From assembly GCF_040954645.1 (NCBI RefSeq), contig NC_092804.1:40763753-40827752 (forward strand): a stretch of 64,000 nucleotides of DNA. Reading direction: 5' to 3'. Under the pieces are notes generated by a model, which was given only the letters and a program-made list of their open reading frames with translations, made no database searches and was not told the origin of the DNA. Below, one piece after another: positions 42,141 through 53,469 of the stretch (positions within the stretch are counted from its first letter, which is position 1; each line of letters starts with the position of its first letter). The position numbers and the translations under genes were made by a program. The stretch comes from Diabrotica undecimpunctata. Lineage: Eukaryota > Arthropoda > Insecta > Coleoptera > Chrysomelidae.

Positions 42141-43266
42141 TAAGACCGTATGGACAGGCTAATATGATTGATTTTTCTGTTATTGTACTACGATTAGTTA
42201 CCCTATCATATATCCAACGAGACCTCATACGTTACGATCCGTTTTCTAGTTCTGTACTTTTGTGATCAGTTTGGCATTTCGGACATTAGAACAATTTTTA
42301 AAATTTCCCCAGATCTAGAGAAAAATTCATCAAAATGACCCGTTTTTGCATCAAATTGACGCCTTTTTTTATGTTAAAATGACCCAGATGTGGAAAAATC
42401 TGTCATCAATTATCTTGGAGTAAGGTAACCGACGAAATACCAGTGGAATAACCTAAACCCGTAAACAATATTGGATCACCCACAACAAAGTTAAATATAA
42501 GAAGTTAGATAGATCTAATTAAAGATCAGAGAGCACAATGTGATAATTTTCCTTCAGAATTCCTTTAACTGTTTAACGATGAAGGAATTATATAGTTAAC
42601 GAAAATATTTAATTACGTTTTTTTTTATTGCTATCACATTTTGCTTATTTAAAGTACGCTGTAGAGTGTTTAAATCTAACTTTCAAAAACGCGCGTGTTT
42701 TAAAGTTACCATGGCAACATCAACAGTTTTAAATATTTATCTGACCTGACAGGAGTACATAACTTGTAAAGTCAAATAAATAAAATATGAATAAAATATT
42801 GTTAACAAATATTTTAAAAGCTTTATTCAAATATTTGGAAATCTTAATCTTTTAAATGAATGTGAAAAGTACAGTTGGTATTGTTTGAAATATTTATACT
42901 TCCGTTGTTTAAATCAGAGGAAATGCTGTTCAAATTAATACTACCGTTATTCTCGGAGGCCAAGAAGGGTTGTAATTCCATTAATGGCACTCCCAATAAT
43001 GTTTGAAACATTCTTCTCATTATTCTATGCAGTAATAAATGACCGATAATAACAATTAATCTGATGTGACAGATTGCAAATTAATTTTTGTTTTTTTCAT
43101 TTCCATAATAACGAAAGCTATACTGATGTACATCACAAATTCAAACATTTTACATTATTAGCTCTTATTTAAATTTTTTGTAGTAATTATACACGATTTA
43201 TACACATACTATTATGAGACAGGTACCTACCATAATACAAACTTAGCTTAAGTTATTTATATATCA
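42141..43266. other. AT-rich, nothing recognised
   Basis: No supported frame, and no recognised repeat up to the Helitron end at 43267. Confidence 0.3.
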
Positions 43267-43277
43267 CTAGCGGACCC

Positions 43278-43295
43278 GACAGACTTCGTTCTGTC
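43278..43295 (-). terminator. Helitron 3' terminal hairpin
   Basis: GACAGA and TCTGTC pair perfectly around a six-base loop, eight bases before the CTAG end. Such hairpins mark the stop of rolling-circle transfer in Helitrons. Confidence 0.8.
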
Positions 43296-43759
43296 AAATA
43301 GATTTGGAATGTGGCAGTTTATTTCTTTCATTCTTCTGAACAGAACCGTCACCATCATAATAGGGCGGCATGTGAATGTCAACTCGGGTGATCTAAGTAT
43401 CTTCGCTTCCACGAACTTTGGCCACCCTTTTGGACCCACTAAAAACCCCGACTGGGATGTCTGCCAGAGGGCTTCAAACTAAGAGGGGAACTTAACGTTC
43501 AAACCTAATTGAAAAATAAACTAAAAGGACAGTGGGAACCTAAGAGTGACAAATATTTATAAAGTGGGTGCTTCAATAACAAACATAGAGATAATTAATT
43601 ATTTCTGATTATTAATATTAACATAGGGTTAATAACCGATGTAATAAAAATAATGAAATAAAACGTATATAAGTATTTTCAGTAATCGCTTTATTGTAAA
43701 TCAAGTTAATCATAATTATTAACAAAAATCTGCTTTATTTTTATTGTAGTGGTTTATGA

Positions 43760-45640
43760 TATTATACAATGTTTTTTGTTTGATTACCTGGTGAATAAAC
43801 AAACAAATATGATGGTTTTCGAACACAGGAAAAGGCAACATACAATTGACCATGTGAGAAACATGGGTTTTCTAGATTAATACCACAAACACCTAATGAT
43901 TGCCCCTGGGACTTATTTATGGTCATAGCAAAAGCACTGGAAACTGTAGTCGTTTAAATTCAAATGGTACACCAGTCGGAATCATTGGGATGCGTGGTAT
44001 AAAAACGTCTTCTCCTTTATACTTTCCTTTCAGTATAGTTGCTTCTATCACGTTGTTCAATATTTTTTTATCACTTACCGTGTGCCGTTGCAAAGACGCG
44101 GTTTGTTGATATTTCTCAACATTATAACTATCAATTCAAACTTTAATTGAAGATTGTGAGGTGGCAATTCTGGTATATCCAACGAGTTTAAAAATTCAGG
44201 CGGATAGTTGACATCATCTTGGTTATTAGCCGAATTAACTAATTTATATTCTTTAATTTGCCTGTAATTTGTTCTTAAATTTTAAAATTTAATTCATTTA
44301 TATCTATGTTTTTTTGCAGCCAATATAGCCCGTTCGCTAAACCGATCATGGTTTCTGTAAATCCTGTGTCAAATCAAGGTGCCTATAGGAAATTTGCAAT
44401 TACCAATGGCCATAAGTTGTTTAGAGAATTTGTCTCCAGAATGGTTATTTTGCAACTCGACATGCATATTCTTGCTTAAGTGTAATACCTTGACATGTTT
44501 CCACACATTGGAGGACTTTAAACATGCATGGAGTTCATCAGCTGGCGTTGATCGTGGAATCACTGACAATGTTTGACGAACATCTTCTGCTGATAAAATC
44601 ATTGCACCACCAATTGGGTTATGATTGCTCCGCAGATCTTGTAAGGTTCTATTGAAAGCCTTTAAAGATTTTTTTTGTGCCATCGTGCATTCATCCTAAA
44701 CAATCAATTCACATTGCTGCAAAACCTTTGCCATTGCAGAGTTCTTCGAAATGTTGCATATTTAATAGAAATTTTAGTGCTGAATGAGCTGTTCGACCAC
44801 CTTCAAGCAAAGTTGCTGCGATTCCCGAAGAGAGTGCAATTTTATTTTATGAGCTAATTGTTGCTAATATCAATGAAATGAAAAAAGTTTTTCCTGTACC
44901 ACCAGGTGCTTTTAAGAAATAAATCCCTCCTGTTTTATCATTTGTTACTTTCATAAGTGTATCAAATACATACCTTTGTTGTTTCTTCAATAGTGGAAGA
45001 TTTGTTTGAATTAATTCTCTCAAAGTGTTAAGGTCATACAGTTTTTCTCGGTGTAAGTCTTGGTTAAAAGCATTATGCATTCGACGATTGGGCGCGGCTA
45101 GGCCTAATTGAAATAATAGTTTATTTGACATTATCAAGCATATGTCCTCAATTGAAATCAATGCTTCATTGAAAATTTCTTTGCTTATTTGTATATTTGG
45201 ATTTTGAGAGTTTGATCCCAATGAGCGTCATTTTATAGCAATTGCAAAAGTTGGCAGGGTTCTCTGTATGATCCACACAAATCACCATCAAAACTTCCTA
45301 AATGTTGCTTGGATGTACTGAATAAATTCGACCAATCGCATCGGTGGAATATACATCTGGGTATCCTGAAACTGGTTTTCCTTGTTTCCGTCATATAAAT
45401 CTCCTTGGGGATTAATTCCAAGTATAATATTTTGCATTTCAGAATATAACAATGTTTGAGCAAAAGCATCGTTTTGGCATATCTCAAAAACTGGTTAATG
45501 TAGTAGATGGTGGCTGAACAGATATTTGTACTGCGTTCTGTGCTGTAAAATATATTCTTTGTCCATTTTCTAAATACACAGCTAAATGAACAACAGTAGG
45601 GTGTCTTTCATGAATAGGAAAAGTTGTTGTGTCTTTTACA
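43760..45640 (-). pseudogene. Helitron Pif1-like helicase
   Basis: Reading leftward: TTFPIHERHPTVVHLAVYLE and QRIYFTAQNAVQISVQPPS (45630-45500), NDAFAQTLLYSEMQNIILG, a REACQLLQLL-like block, NEALISIEDICLIMSNKLLF, LPLLKKQQRYVFDTLMKVT, YFLKAPGGTGKTFFISLIL (Walker A, 44915-44860), DELHACLKSSNVWKHVKVLH, KQLMAIGNCKFP, then [20 protein letters not shown] (44010-43940) and [30 protein letters not shown] (43885-43800), the last two being Pif1 C-terminal motifs. It would unwind DNA during rolling-circle transposition. Numerous shifts and stops; a stretch of about 180 bp near 44690-44850 has lost its frame. Confidence 0.88.
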
Positions 45641-45644
45641 AACA

Positions 45645-46693
45645 AATATTTTTGGTAGTCCTATGGGATCTAGTCTTTCACCTATTCTAAGTAGCTATGT
45701 CATGGATGATGTTCTCAGTGATTGTATCAACAATTGCACTTTTTTCATTCCTTTTATTAAAAGATATGTAGATGATTTTAAATTTAGCACTTTCTAAACA
45801 CAAAATTTATGAAACAGTCAACATTTTCAACAATCATAAATCAATATATACAATTTACAGTTGAGGAAGAGGTAGATAATTCTCTACCATTCCTTGACAT
45901 GAGACTTGTAAGAAATACAGACAATATGTTGAAAACCAGATGGTTAAGGAAACCCATATGTAGTAACAGATTTATAAGCTATTACTCTCATCATCCAAAT
46001 AAGATGAAAATGAACCTTATACAGGATTAAAACAACGTATTTTAAAGCTTTCTCGTCCAGATTATCTACAAGAAGATCTTTAATTGTAAAAAAATATTTT
46101 AATTGAAAACTCTTATCCGCCAGATATGCTACATAGGATGCTTTTTTTAATATTGTTAATATAAATAACTTAAAACCGTTTTTTGCTTATTCTCAGAACA
46201 TTGTATCCAACAATCAGTACATCTATTATCATTCACTATCTTTTATACCATCATCAACACCTAAATTAATACAAACACTAAAGGTTATTGACAATATAAA
46301 AATAGCAACAAAGAACATCAAAACTATTTCATCTTTATATTCCAAACCTAAGTATCCTATAGACAAATTAGATAAAACAAATGTAGTATACAGCATTAGT
46401 TGTACTCCGTGTGAAGCTGAGTATGTTGGTGAGACCGGAAGAAATCTTTCAATTCGCATTATTTCTCACAAAACTGCAGAATTAAAAAACCATCTTGTGC
46501 TTTGGCAGAGCATGTAATCGATAAAGACCATATTATGGATTTTGATAACATTAAAATTTCGTGTAGTGAAAGTAATAAATTCAAAAGGACTTTTTTGGAA
46601 ATGGTTTGTATTAGCAAAAGTGATAATAATTTAAACAAAAGGTCAGAAATTCAAAATCTAAGTAAAATTTATAATTATATTATTTCTTTGTAG
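45645..46693 (+). pseudogene. Penelope-like element: RT with YVDDF box and GIY-YIG endonuclease
   Basis: Joined frames give FGSPMGSSLSPILSSYVMDD and FIKRYVDDFKFST (catalytic YVDD at about 45763-45774), then NSLPFLDMRLVRNTDNMLKT and WLRKPICSNRFISYYSHHPN (45870-45995), SRPDYLQEDL, PKLIQTLKVIDNIKIATKN, and the nuclease NVVYSISCTPCEAEYVGETG (46380-46440) with RNLSIRIISHK, AEHVIDKDHIMDFDNIKISC and RSEIQNLSKIY to a stop at 46693. It has the same order as the PLE at 3484-4403 but is clearly a different copy. Frameshifts near 45790, 46030, 46090, 46150 and 46490. It begins mid-RT at the broken edge of the Helitron. Confidence 0.9.
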
Positions 46694-47257
46694 TTTATAT
46701 ATGAAACCTGTAAAATATCACATTTTGATTTAATTTTCCATATATTTGATACATTTTTTCTGACATTCATCAATGGTGAATAAATCTTCTTTTTTTTGTT
46801 ATTAAACAAAAAAGAATTATTAAACAAAATTTTATTTTTGGCAATATAATTGTCAAAAATAAAAATTTTAAGTTGGCATTTATGACATTGAGGCTTGTTT
46901 GTAATTGGTCGCTATTCTAACTTATTTATAAATTCAATTTAAAATTATATTAAAATTTCAGAGAAACATTTATCAAATAAGAACATTTTTATATTAATTC
47001 TTTTTGAAATATATTAGCAGCAATTTTATTAACCAAACTAATTTTATTTGTTGAGTTAACAAAAATTTTTTTCTTTCTAGTTCAACTTTGTAAGATATTT
47101 TGTATTTTTTAGCAACTCTTGATAATAATTGTAAACACAATTGGAAGCTCGAGATAAAAAATAGTTAACTAATAGCCCCTTTTATTGACTCCAACCCATC
47201 CAAAACATTTATATATTTATTTCAAACGAGTTACAAGTACTTTTTTTTTCTTACTCT

Positions 47258-47332
<75 letters not shown>

Positions 47333-49090
47333 GCTCATGTCTATACTTTGTACATATTAAATATGGCTCTTTAAGAAAAATAACGTTACAGTAAACAAAT
47401 GAAAGAGTCCATTTTCGCCACGAGGGAGTCCGTTATACAACGTGTAAACTTTATCATAATAAATACATAATAAAATTATTTTATTTTATTTTAAAAATAT
47501 TATTTAAAATTAAAAAATACAGAAAACATAATATGAACTCTACGCTAGTGTACAGTACAACCTATTGTACTACTTTTTTTTTTCAATTTTCGGTTAACTC
47601 GCAAAGCAATATTATTATTCTTAATAAGAACGAAATACTGATACTGCTAATAAATTTGATAACATTGTTTTAGAAATATATAAGTCATTTTCAACTTCAA
47701 GATGAAGATTTTCATGAGCTAAGAGAAGATCCTTTCAGTCTACAGCGCAAGAAAGCACGCCTAGGCGAATAATTATCCGAAAATTGAAAAAATAGTCATT
47801 TTATATCAAATAAATAATTTTAAGATTTTTCTCCATCACAACGTGATCAATTTACATATTAATTCATATATTTATAATCCATGTTACTTTGTGTATATCC
47901 AGGTATACAAAAATGTGGAGCATATATTAATGCTTTTTTTGCTAGAAAAATTAATGGCAATCTTCGTTATCATTAGCTATTTTGTGAAGTAAATGTTTGC
48001 CAAATTTTTCTAACAAACGCTAATTTTTGCCAAAGTGTGCATTTTTCGCACCTGACACAATTTTGATATCATATAAATTTCAAAATCAATTTACATTAGT
48101 ACAGTACTACAGTACATTTTCTTATGGGAAATTATTATCAAATGGGAATGGAAGCAGTAACAGAATGAGATATTCAATGCAAAAAAATAACGTTACTTTT
48201 TTTACTCACTATAATTGTTATTTCTTCCATTTTATACGTTACATCAAACGGTTGTGTAATAGTTACTAATAAATAAAATTTATTTCTGTTAACATTTAGG
48301 TTTATAATTTAATAATTTTGCCTTAGCTATTACTGCAAGTTTTCATTTTTAATCGTGTAATGTTTTTAAAAATACACAATAACTATAAAACTGCAGCGAA
48401 AAGAAGAATAAAGAGTTTTTCTTTTAAATGTACACATGAAAAACATTTGTCTGTTACTGTTATGTAAACTTTAACAATAAACACAACTGCATAATATGAG
48501 TTTTTCTATTTGTAACGACAGGAATTTGTATATCAGCTTCTATTTGCATACACCTTTTTTCATTACACACCGGCGTTGATTACTGTGAGATGATTGAGTG
48601 GATGTGGACCTGAAAATTCAAAATGTTTGGCTCAATGTTTCATGAGATTGATTTTTGCCCTATTTTGTCAATAAATAGCGACATGGATAAAATATTAAAG
48701 TTATAATGGAATACGAATAGAGATTAATGGACTTTTTTGTGCATTTTTGAAATATATTGGGAGATTTATGGTACTAGATGCCTTTGACTCGATGAAATTT
48801 GCATTACAAAACTCCAGAAAATATAAAATATAAAATACTATTAAATTAAACTTAATATTTTATAGATATTTCTGAGCTAAAAAATGAATAAAATGTTTCC
48901 TGTAATTTCAACTTACTTTAATTATTAGTTAACTTTCTTCTTATCTAGACCAGTGCGAATCTGTTTTGAGGTGGAAGTGAGAAGTGGCATTTGGATGTTT
49001 ACAGAAATAGTTAGGTGATTTTTAGTAACAATAATTGACTTATCCTCCTTCTTAATTTTAATCTTATGGTTTAATAGAAATTATGTGTCA
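46694..49090. other. AT-rich, no gene recognised
   Basis: Long low-complexity DNA with an (AT)n tract at 47264-47329. Short frames only, no transposon motif. Confidence 0.35.
47264..47329. repeat. (TA)n microsatellite
   Basis: About 33 TA dinucleotides. Confidence 0.97.
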
Positions 49091-49248
49091 TATATATTTT
49101 TGAAGTTATACTTCTATACGCGCGGTCGACATTGGAAATTTGCGCGGAAGTGAATCCCATGTAGACACTACATGTAAGGTATGAGTAAGAGAGAGTCAGA
49201 AGATATATTTTCTCTCTCTTTCTCTATCGGAAATAAAAATGTTCCGTT

Positions 49249-49255
<7 letters not shown>
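49091..49255 (+). repeat. unclassified repeat X, copy 1
   Basis: Starts GAAGTTATACTTCTATACGCG and runs through ATTGGAAATTTG, CATGTAAGGTATGAGTAAGAG, CAGAAGATATA and AAATAAAAATGTTCC. Copy 2 (49712-49895) has the same blocks in the same order. Copy 3 (50250-50385) is inverted. The leading GAAGTTATACTTC is itself a palindrome. I do not recognise the family. Confidence 0.7.

Positions 49256-49298
<43 letters not shown>
49251..49298. repeat. (TA)n microsatellite
   Basis: About 24 TA dinucleotides followed by a less regular AT region to 49366. Confidence 0.95.
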
Positions 49299-49303
<5 letters not shown>

Positions 49304-49469
49304 TTATTTATTTATATACATAATATTATAATATATATAATATATATTAATATATATATTTATGTGATATGTTTTGTATTATTTATTAAATGTTCATAAT
49401 TATTTTAGGCTTTAGTATTTCAAAATAATAATAAGAATAAATTACTGTATGACCGAGAACTGTCAATTT

Positions 49470-49565
49470 TGAAATACGTTAGTGTCATGTCTAATTGGCA
49501 AATTTCTTACGTGTTTAGTTTATACGCTGGTATATGTAAGTTCGAATCCCAATAGGAATTTCCTT
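49470..49565 (+). repeat. possible tRNA-derived SINE fragment
   Basis: GTAAGTTCGAATCCCAATAGG contains GTTCGAATCCC, a good polymerase III B box. About 50 bp upstream TGTCTAATTGGC resembles an A box. Spacing fits a tRNA-like head. It lies between copies 1 and 2 of repeat X. No clear cloverleaf acceptor stem, so not a working tRNA. Confidence 0.35.
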
Positions 49566-49711
49566 TTTTATTTTTGAAATATTTAAAAACTTCACGTTAG
49601 TCTTATTAAATATATGTAATATACGCACAAATGCTAAATTTTAAAATCAAATGAAAATTTACAGCATAATCCAAGTTGTTGGTTTTTTATTTTTATCTTC
49701 CACAAACATTT

Positions 49712-49895
49712 TTTGAAGTTATACTTCTATACGCTCGTTCTACGTTGGAAATTTGTGTGTATTCGTATATATTGAGTGAATTGGCAAAAATCATTACATA
49801 TGTAAGATATAGGTAAGAGAAAGACAGAAGATATACCTTCGCTCTCTTTCTCTCTCGAGAATAAAAATGTTCCTTTTGTAAACATATTTAATATT
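49712..49895 (+). repeat. unclassified repeat X, copy 2
   Basis: Direct relative of 49091-49255: GAAGTTATACTTCTATACGC, TTGGAAATTTGTG, TTACATATGTAAGATATAGG, TAAGAGAAAGACAGAAGATA, AATAAAAATGTTCC. Confidence 0.7.
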
Positions 49896-50249
49896 TATTA
49901 ATATTATTATTTTTTTAATAATATTATTATCATGGTAAATTAAACATATGCGTAAGTTATGTATATTGTAATTTTTAAATACTTATAAATATAGCATTTT
50001 AATTTGTATTGTTTAATAATATTGAATTATGTGGCAGTGTATTGTATTGTATTTTTATGTTAATAACAAAATTAACAATGAATTTCACTGCAGAGTATGT
50101 GTAAAAAAATTTTTTTGCATTCAACTCCTTTTATACATATATGAAAATAAAAATATATATTTTCATTAAAATATTGATTCGATCCTTCATTTACTTAGTA
50201 TACTTCTATTACAGGTCAAATGTTTATATACAGCAAACGATGCACCATA

Positions 50250-50385
50250 TACCTGTATACTTAATTCGTTTTCTCTTTCTGCTCTCTCTTACCTATAGCA
50301 TTACATATGTAATGATTGTGCAGATTGACTCCCATATAAATTTGTAACGACGAACGCGTTTATAGAAGTATAACCTCTACCGACA
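50250..50385 (-). repeat. unclassified repeat X, copy 3, inverted
   Basis: On the minus strand: GGTTATACTTCTATAAACGCG, ATTACATATGTAATGCTATA and GGTAAGAGAGAGCAGAAAGA. It lies directly left of the inverted gag segment of the Jockey element. Confidence 0.65.
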
Positions 50386-50389
50386 GTCC

Positions 50390-50790
50390 CACTGGACTGC
50401 CACACCCATTTTTTATTATTATTATCAGAAGGTTCCAGGTCGATGAAAAACATGGATATTTGGTCTTTAGTTTTAGGGTGTTTGATGTTCCAAATATTTT
50501 TAACAGTTTGACCTTTCTCTTCTATTTCCTTTTTTATAAGATTTTTGTCCATCGAGTAATGCATGTTCTTAAGAACAACACTGAAACTTCGCTCGTTTTT
50601 TATCTGATAAGTATGAAACTCTGTCTTCTTTTCCGCTAGGGCTTTTCTTATTGTACTATAGTAATCAGCAGTTTTCGGCTGGATTTTAACTTGATCGAAG
50701 CTAAGAACTTTTAATTCATAATTGTTTTTAGCGATTTGGTTTAGTAATTCGATAAGTGGGGGTATGTGTTTAACCCTTTTAATAAATTGA
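50390..50790 (-). pseudogene. Jockey-like gag, N-terminal half (inverted)
   Basis: Minus frame from about 50775: PPLIELLNQIAKNNYELKVL, FDQVKIQPKTADYYSTIRKA, EKKTEFHTYQIKNERSFSVV, LKNMHYSMDKNLIKKEIEEK and NIWNIKHPKTKDQISMFFID, ending LEPSDNNNKK. The RSFxVVLKNMHYS and NIWNIK stretches are typical of the domain before the knuckles in Jockey gag. The frame is open, but its upstream end (VLLFFGTVIQFIKR) and its downstream end (from about WVWQSSGT) are flank or breakpoint sequence. Confidence 0.8.
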
Positions 50791-50814
50791 ATCACCGTAC
50801 CAAAGAAGAGAAGT

Positions 50815-51225
50815 ACCATAATGATCTAGATGTCAACGATACCAAGTCATACTGCCACCTTAGACCACGCTGTGTAAAGTACACTAGGGATCATGCAACA
50901 GATAATTGCACTAGAAAAGAAAGAAGTGCCAACGTCAAGTGTGTAATCTGCGAGAGGTGTAAGGAAGACCACCCAGCAAACTACAAAGGTTACAAGGTAG
51001 GTAGGTAAAGTATACAAGGAGCTACAAACAAAAAAAATTCGCAACGATTGGACCCAAGCCTAACATGCCGATTATTCACTCACAGCATGTTCAAGCAGGA
51101 GTTACCTACGCCCAAATAGTTAATAACTCACAAGAAATTCCTAATAGTAATACAAATCAAATAGAAGTAACTACTACCACTATTCCCATCTCAAATGACA
51201 TGGCTGAACTAAAAAATGAGTCCTG
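50815..51225 (+). pseudogene. Jockey-like gag, C-terminal half with zinc knuckles
   Basis: NDTKSYCHLRPRCVKYTRDH, then ATDNCTRKERSANVKCVICE and HPANYKGYKV, hold the remains of two to three CCHC knuckles (one Cys changed to Tyr in RCVKY). Further on, QHVQAGVTYAQIVNNSQEI and ISNDMAELKNES follow in another frame, and a stop lies near 51226. It continues in family order from the inverted segment on the left. Confidence 0.78.
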
Positions 51226-51299
51226 ATAGGGCAAATGGGTACAATGTTAAATCTGCTCACCACCGTCGTTACTAAATTAACAAAATAATCAAATTCTTA

Positions 51300-51690
51300 A
51301 AAATTTGTCTATTTGGAATGCCAACGGGCTAACAAATCATGCTCAAGAGGTTAAAGCTTTTATATTAATACACAACATCGACATAATGTTAATCTATGAA
51401 ACACACTTTACAAATAGAAGCTATCTGAAAATCCTCAACTATGTAATATATAACACCAGACATCCAGATGGCGCTGCACATGGTGGAACTGCAATCATAA
51501 TCAAGTCAACGATAAAACACCATGAATGAAATAAGTTTAAAAGAGACTGTATACAAGCAACAAGTATTAGCATAGAAGACTGGAACGGTCCTTTAACAAT
51601 AACTGCAATATACAGTCCACCACGACATACTATAGCCAAAAATCAATACCAAGAATTCTTCCACGCGCTGGACTGCTATACAAAATAAGA
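51300..51690 (+). pseudogene. Jockey-like AP endonuclease fragment
   Basis: LSIWNANGLTNHAQEVKAFI, LIHNIDIMLIYETHFTN (the catalytic Glu of ETH), YVIYNTRHPDGAAHGGTAII, IKSTIKHHE, a stop, then CIQATSISIEDWNGPLTITA and IYSPPRHTIAKNQYQEFF. This is the first half of the nuclease that nicks target DNA; the GDxN and SDH boxes are deleted. Confidence 0.85.
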
Positions 51691-52047
51691 CAAGTCTTTC
51701 CTCTCAACTACTTTCTAATCCTCAAGTCCTATCTTTCTGACCGATATTACATTGTAAAAATAAAGGATCAGTGTACTAACTTATATCCAATTAAAGCTGG
51801 AATACTCCAGGGTAGTGTCCTTGGACCTGTTCTCTACCTATTTTACACAGCAGATCTTCCTACAAGTCAAAACATCGTCAGAGCCACATACACAGACGAC
51901 ACAGCAATCCTTGCGGCTCACTCAAACCCTTATATCGCCTCACAACTGCTCCAGACCAATCTCGACAAAACAAAGATTTGGTTACAAACATGGCGAATTA
52001 AAGTTAACGAAAGCAAGTCAGTACATATAACGTTCACTAGTCGAAAA
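51691..52047 (+). pseudogene. Jockey-like RT palm fragment
   Basis: FPLNYFLILKSYLSDRYYIV, YPIKAGILQGSVLGPVLYLF (LQGS box), YTADLPTSQNIVRATYTDD, in which YTDD replaces the usual YADD/FADD, and LLQTNLDKTKIWLQTWRIKV with SVHITFTSRK to a stop at 52048. The first catalytic Asp is in the deleted part. Confidence 0.8.
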
Positions 52048-53024
52048 TAACCAAATACTACAACAAAAGGAATCTTGAACTTACTGAACAACTGACTTCA
52101 CTAACTGTAACTAACTGTGTCTGTCTTCTTAATAACTAACTGTCTGACCTTATACTGACTTCATAGTAACTGTCCTGACCCGCTTACTGACTGACTGGCC
52201 ATTTTGAATCCAAATCACCGAGTATTTATACCTTTTTATTGTTCCAGAATCATCTGACAAGAAATCATATTCGAATTGTTCTATTTAGTAAATATCTGAA
52301 TCTTCTTGAATACTCTATTTCGCAAACAGGGTTAACTTGAACGTGTTCTAGAGAATTCTTTACTTTTCTATCAAGAATTTTATTGACATTTAGGCTTTTC
52401 AGATCAGAATATAAACTTATATGTAAATAAAACAACCTAAATTAATAAACTACACTACCTCAAATCCGTAACTATATGTAAACTAAACATTTTAAATTAA
52501 CAAATAACCCCAGTTTAACATTCGCAACTATTTTTATCTGTCACTTATTCAGAGTAGGTATATTTGGTTGCCTATGCACATGGCTCACTTAAATATATTT
52601 ACAACATTATAATTAAAAAAAAACTTTTTACACTTATTATATGCTAGTTTCTTAAAAATGCCCTCACACAAATATTTTTTATAATATTCACTAGTATATA
52701 ACTTATTAAAATAACCAAATACTTTTTATATCTAATATTATCTAGTATATAACTTATAAATTATTTTTATACAATATCATCTCAATATATATGTGTATAT
52801 AATTATATACAACAATACTTTTCTTATTCAATGTTTTTCAACGATTTAGATTGCTCATAAGACCTTTATGATTCGTCTAAAAAATTAATCTAACATAATA
52901 AACAGCCCATTAAAGTCTAACAATCTATTTAATAGACTTTGCATAATAATTTTGCAATCTAAATTAAAAAAATATTGATTTTTTTTAATTTTGTGCAACA
53001 AAAAGTAGATCATATAGATCTAAA
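52048..53024. other. no gene recognised; ACTGACTT-rich start
   Basis: 52075-52195 is a quasi-repeat of ACTGACTT/AACTAACTG words. The rest is AT-rich. It might be part of an unidentified LTR, but no ends could be fixed. Confidence 0.3.
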
Positions 53025-53400
53025 ACATTGAACACTGCTACAAATTTCACCAAATGCCGGCGTGGAACTATTTTTCGTGACGTGCAATCGTTTGTTATGT
53101 GAAAGTATAAATTCGGCGTTTTTTATCACATTTGTGGCCAAAAATCAAAACCGAAATTTCATGCAATAAGTTTTAAAGATTGGGATTTAAGAATGGAAAT
53201 TCCATAGCGACCGGTTAATGAAAACGTGATACATTTTAATGATCTCATGAAAATCGTAAAAAATGTCAAAAAATTTTTAACACTTTTATAGTAACTGACT
53301 TTACCTGCGGCAAAACACAAAAATTGCATAAGAAAGCTGCACTCCTCGCCTTTACAACGAAGTGAGTGTTACACAAAATTTTGTAAGGTTAAGAGGCATA
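53025..53400. repeat. single-arm copy of the foldback family
   Basis: GTGCAATCGTTTGTTATGTG, AAATTTCATGCAATAAGTTT, TCCATAGCGACCGGTTAATG and GCGGCAAAACACAAAAATTG match the right arm at 30960-31185 directly and the left arm at 30640-30890 inverted. Confidence 0.7.
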
Positions 53401-53469
53401 TCAAAAAATTTACCAATGTTTTATTTGTTTCAATTGTTTTCAATTGTTTTTTTTTAATATTTAAATATA

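Larger units (their letters stand above)
43267..45640 (-). mobile_element. Helitron, 3' part
   Basis: On the minus strand the element ends in a hairpin GACAGA-acgaag-TCTGTC (43295-43278), about seven bases of spacer and CTAG (43270-43267) followed by T, the canonical Helitron 3' terminus: hairpin, CTRR, insertion before T. Inside is a Pif1-like helicase pseudogene on the same strand. No terminal inverted repeats or target duplication are expected for this class. The 5' part with the Rep (HUH) nuclease is missing. At about 45640 the sequence switches abruptly to a Penelope-like RT on the opposite strand. Confidence 0.85.
50387..52047 (+). mobile_element. Jockey-like retrotransposon with inverted 5' segment and internal deletion
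   Basis: The 3' part (about 50815-52047) is on the plus strand: gag zinc knuckles, AP endonuclease, then RT. The preceding gag segment (50387-50790) is on the minus strand, and its protein ends where the plus-strand gag begins in family order. Such a 5' inversion is what twin priming produces in L1-type elements. Between EN (ending about 51685) and the RT palm (starting about 51690) several hundred codons are missing. The copy ends near 52047 within the RT. No poly(A) or duplication was identified. Confidence 0.75.

Noticed and set aside
5342..49298. Long AT dinucleotide tracts considered as structural or origin-like elements
   Set aside because: Ordinary microsatellites in an AT-rich genome; nothing else marks them. 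The Tyr-Ile frames across them are artefacts.
49470..49565. tRNA gene, because of the clear GTTCGAATCCC
   Set aside because: No acceptor or anticodon stem can be formed; at best a SINE head.
52048..52620. solo LTR
   Set aside because: No TG...CA ends with flanking duplication could be located.
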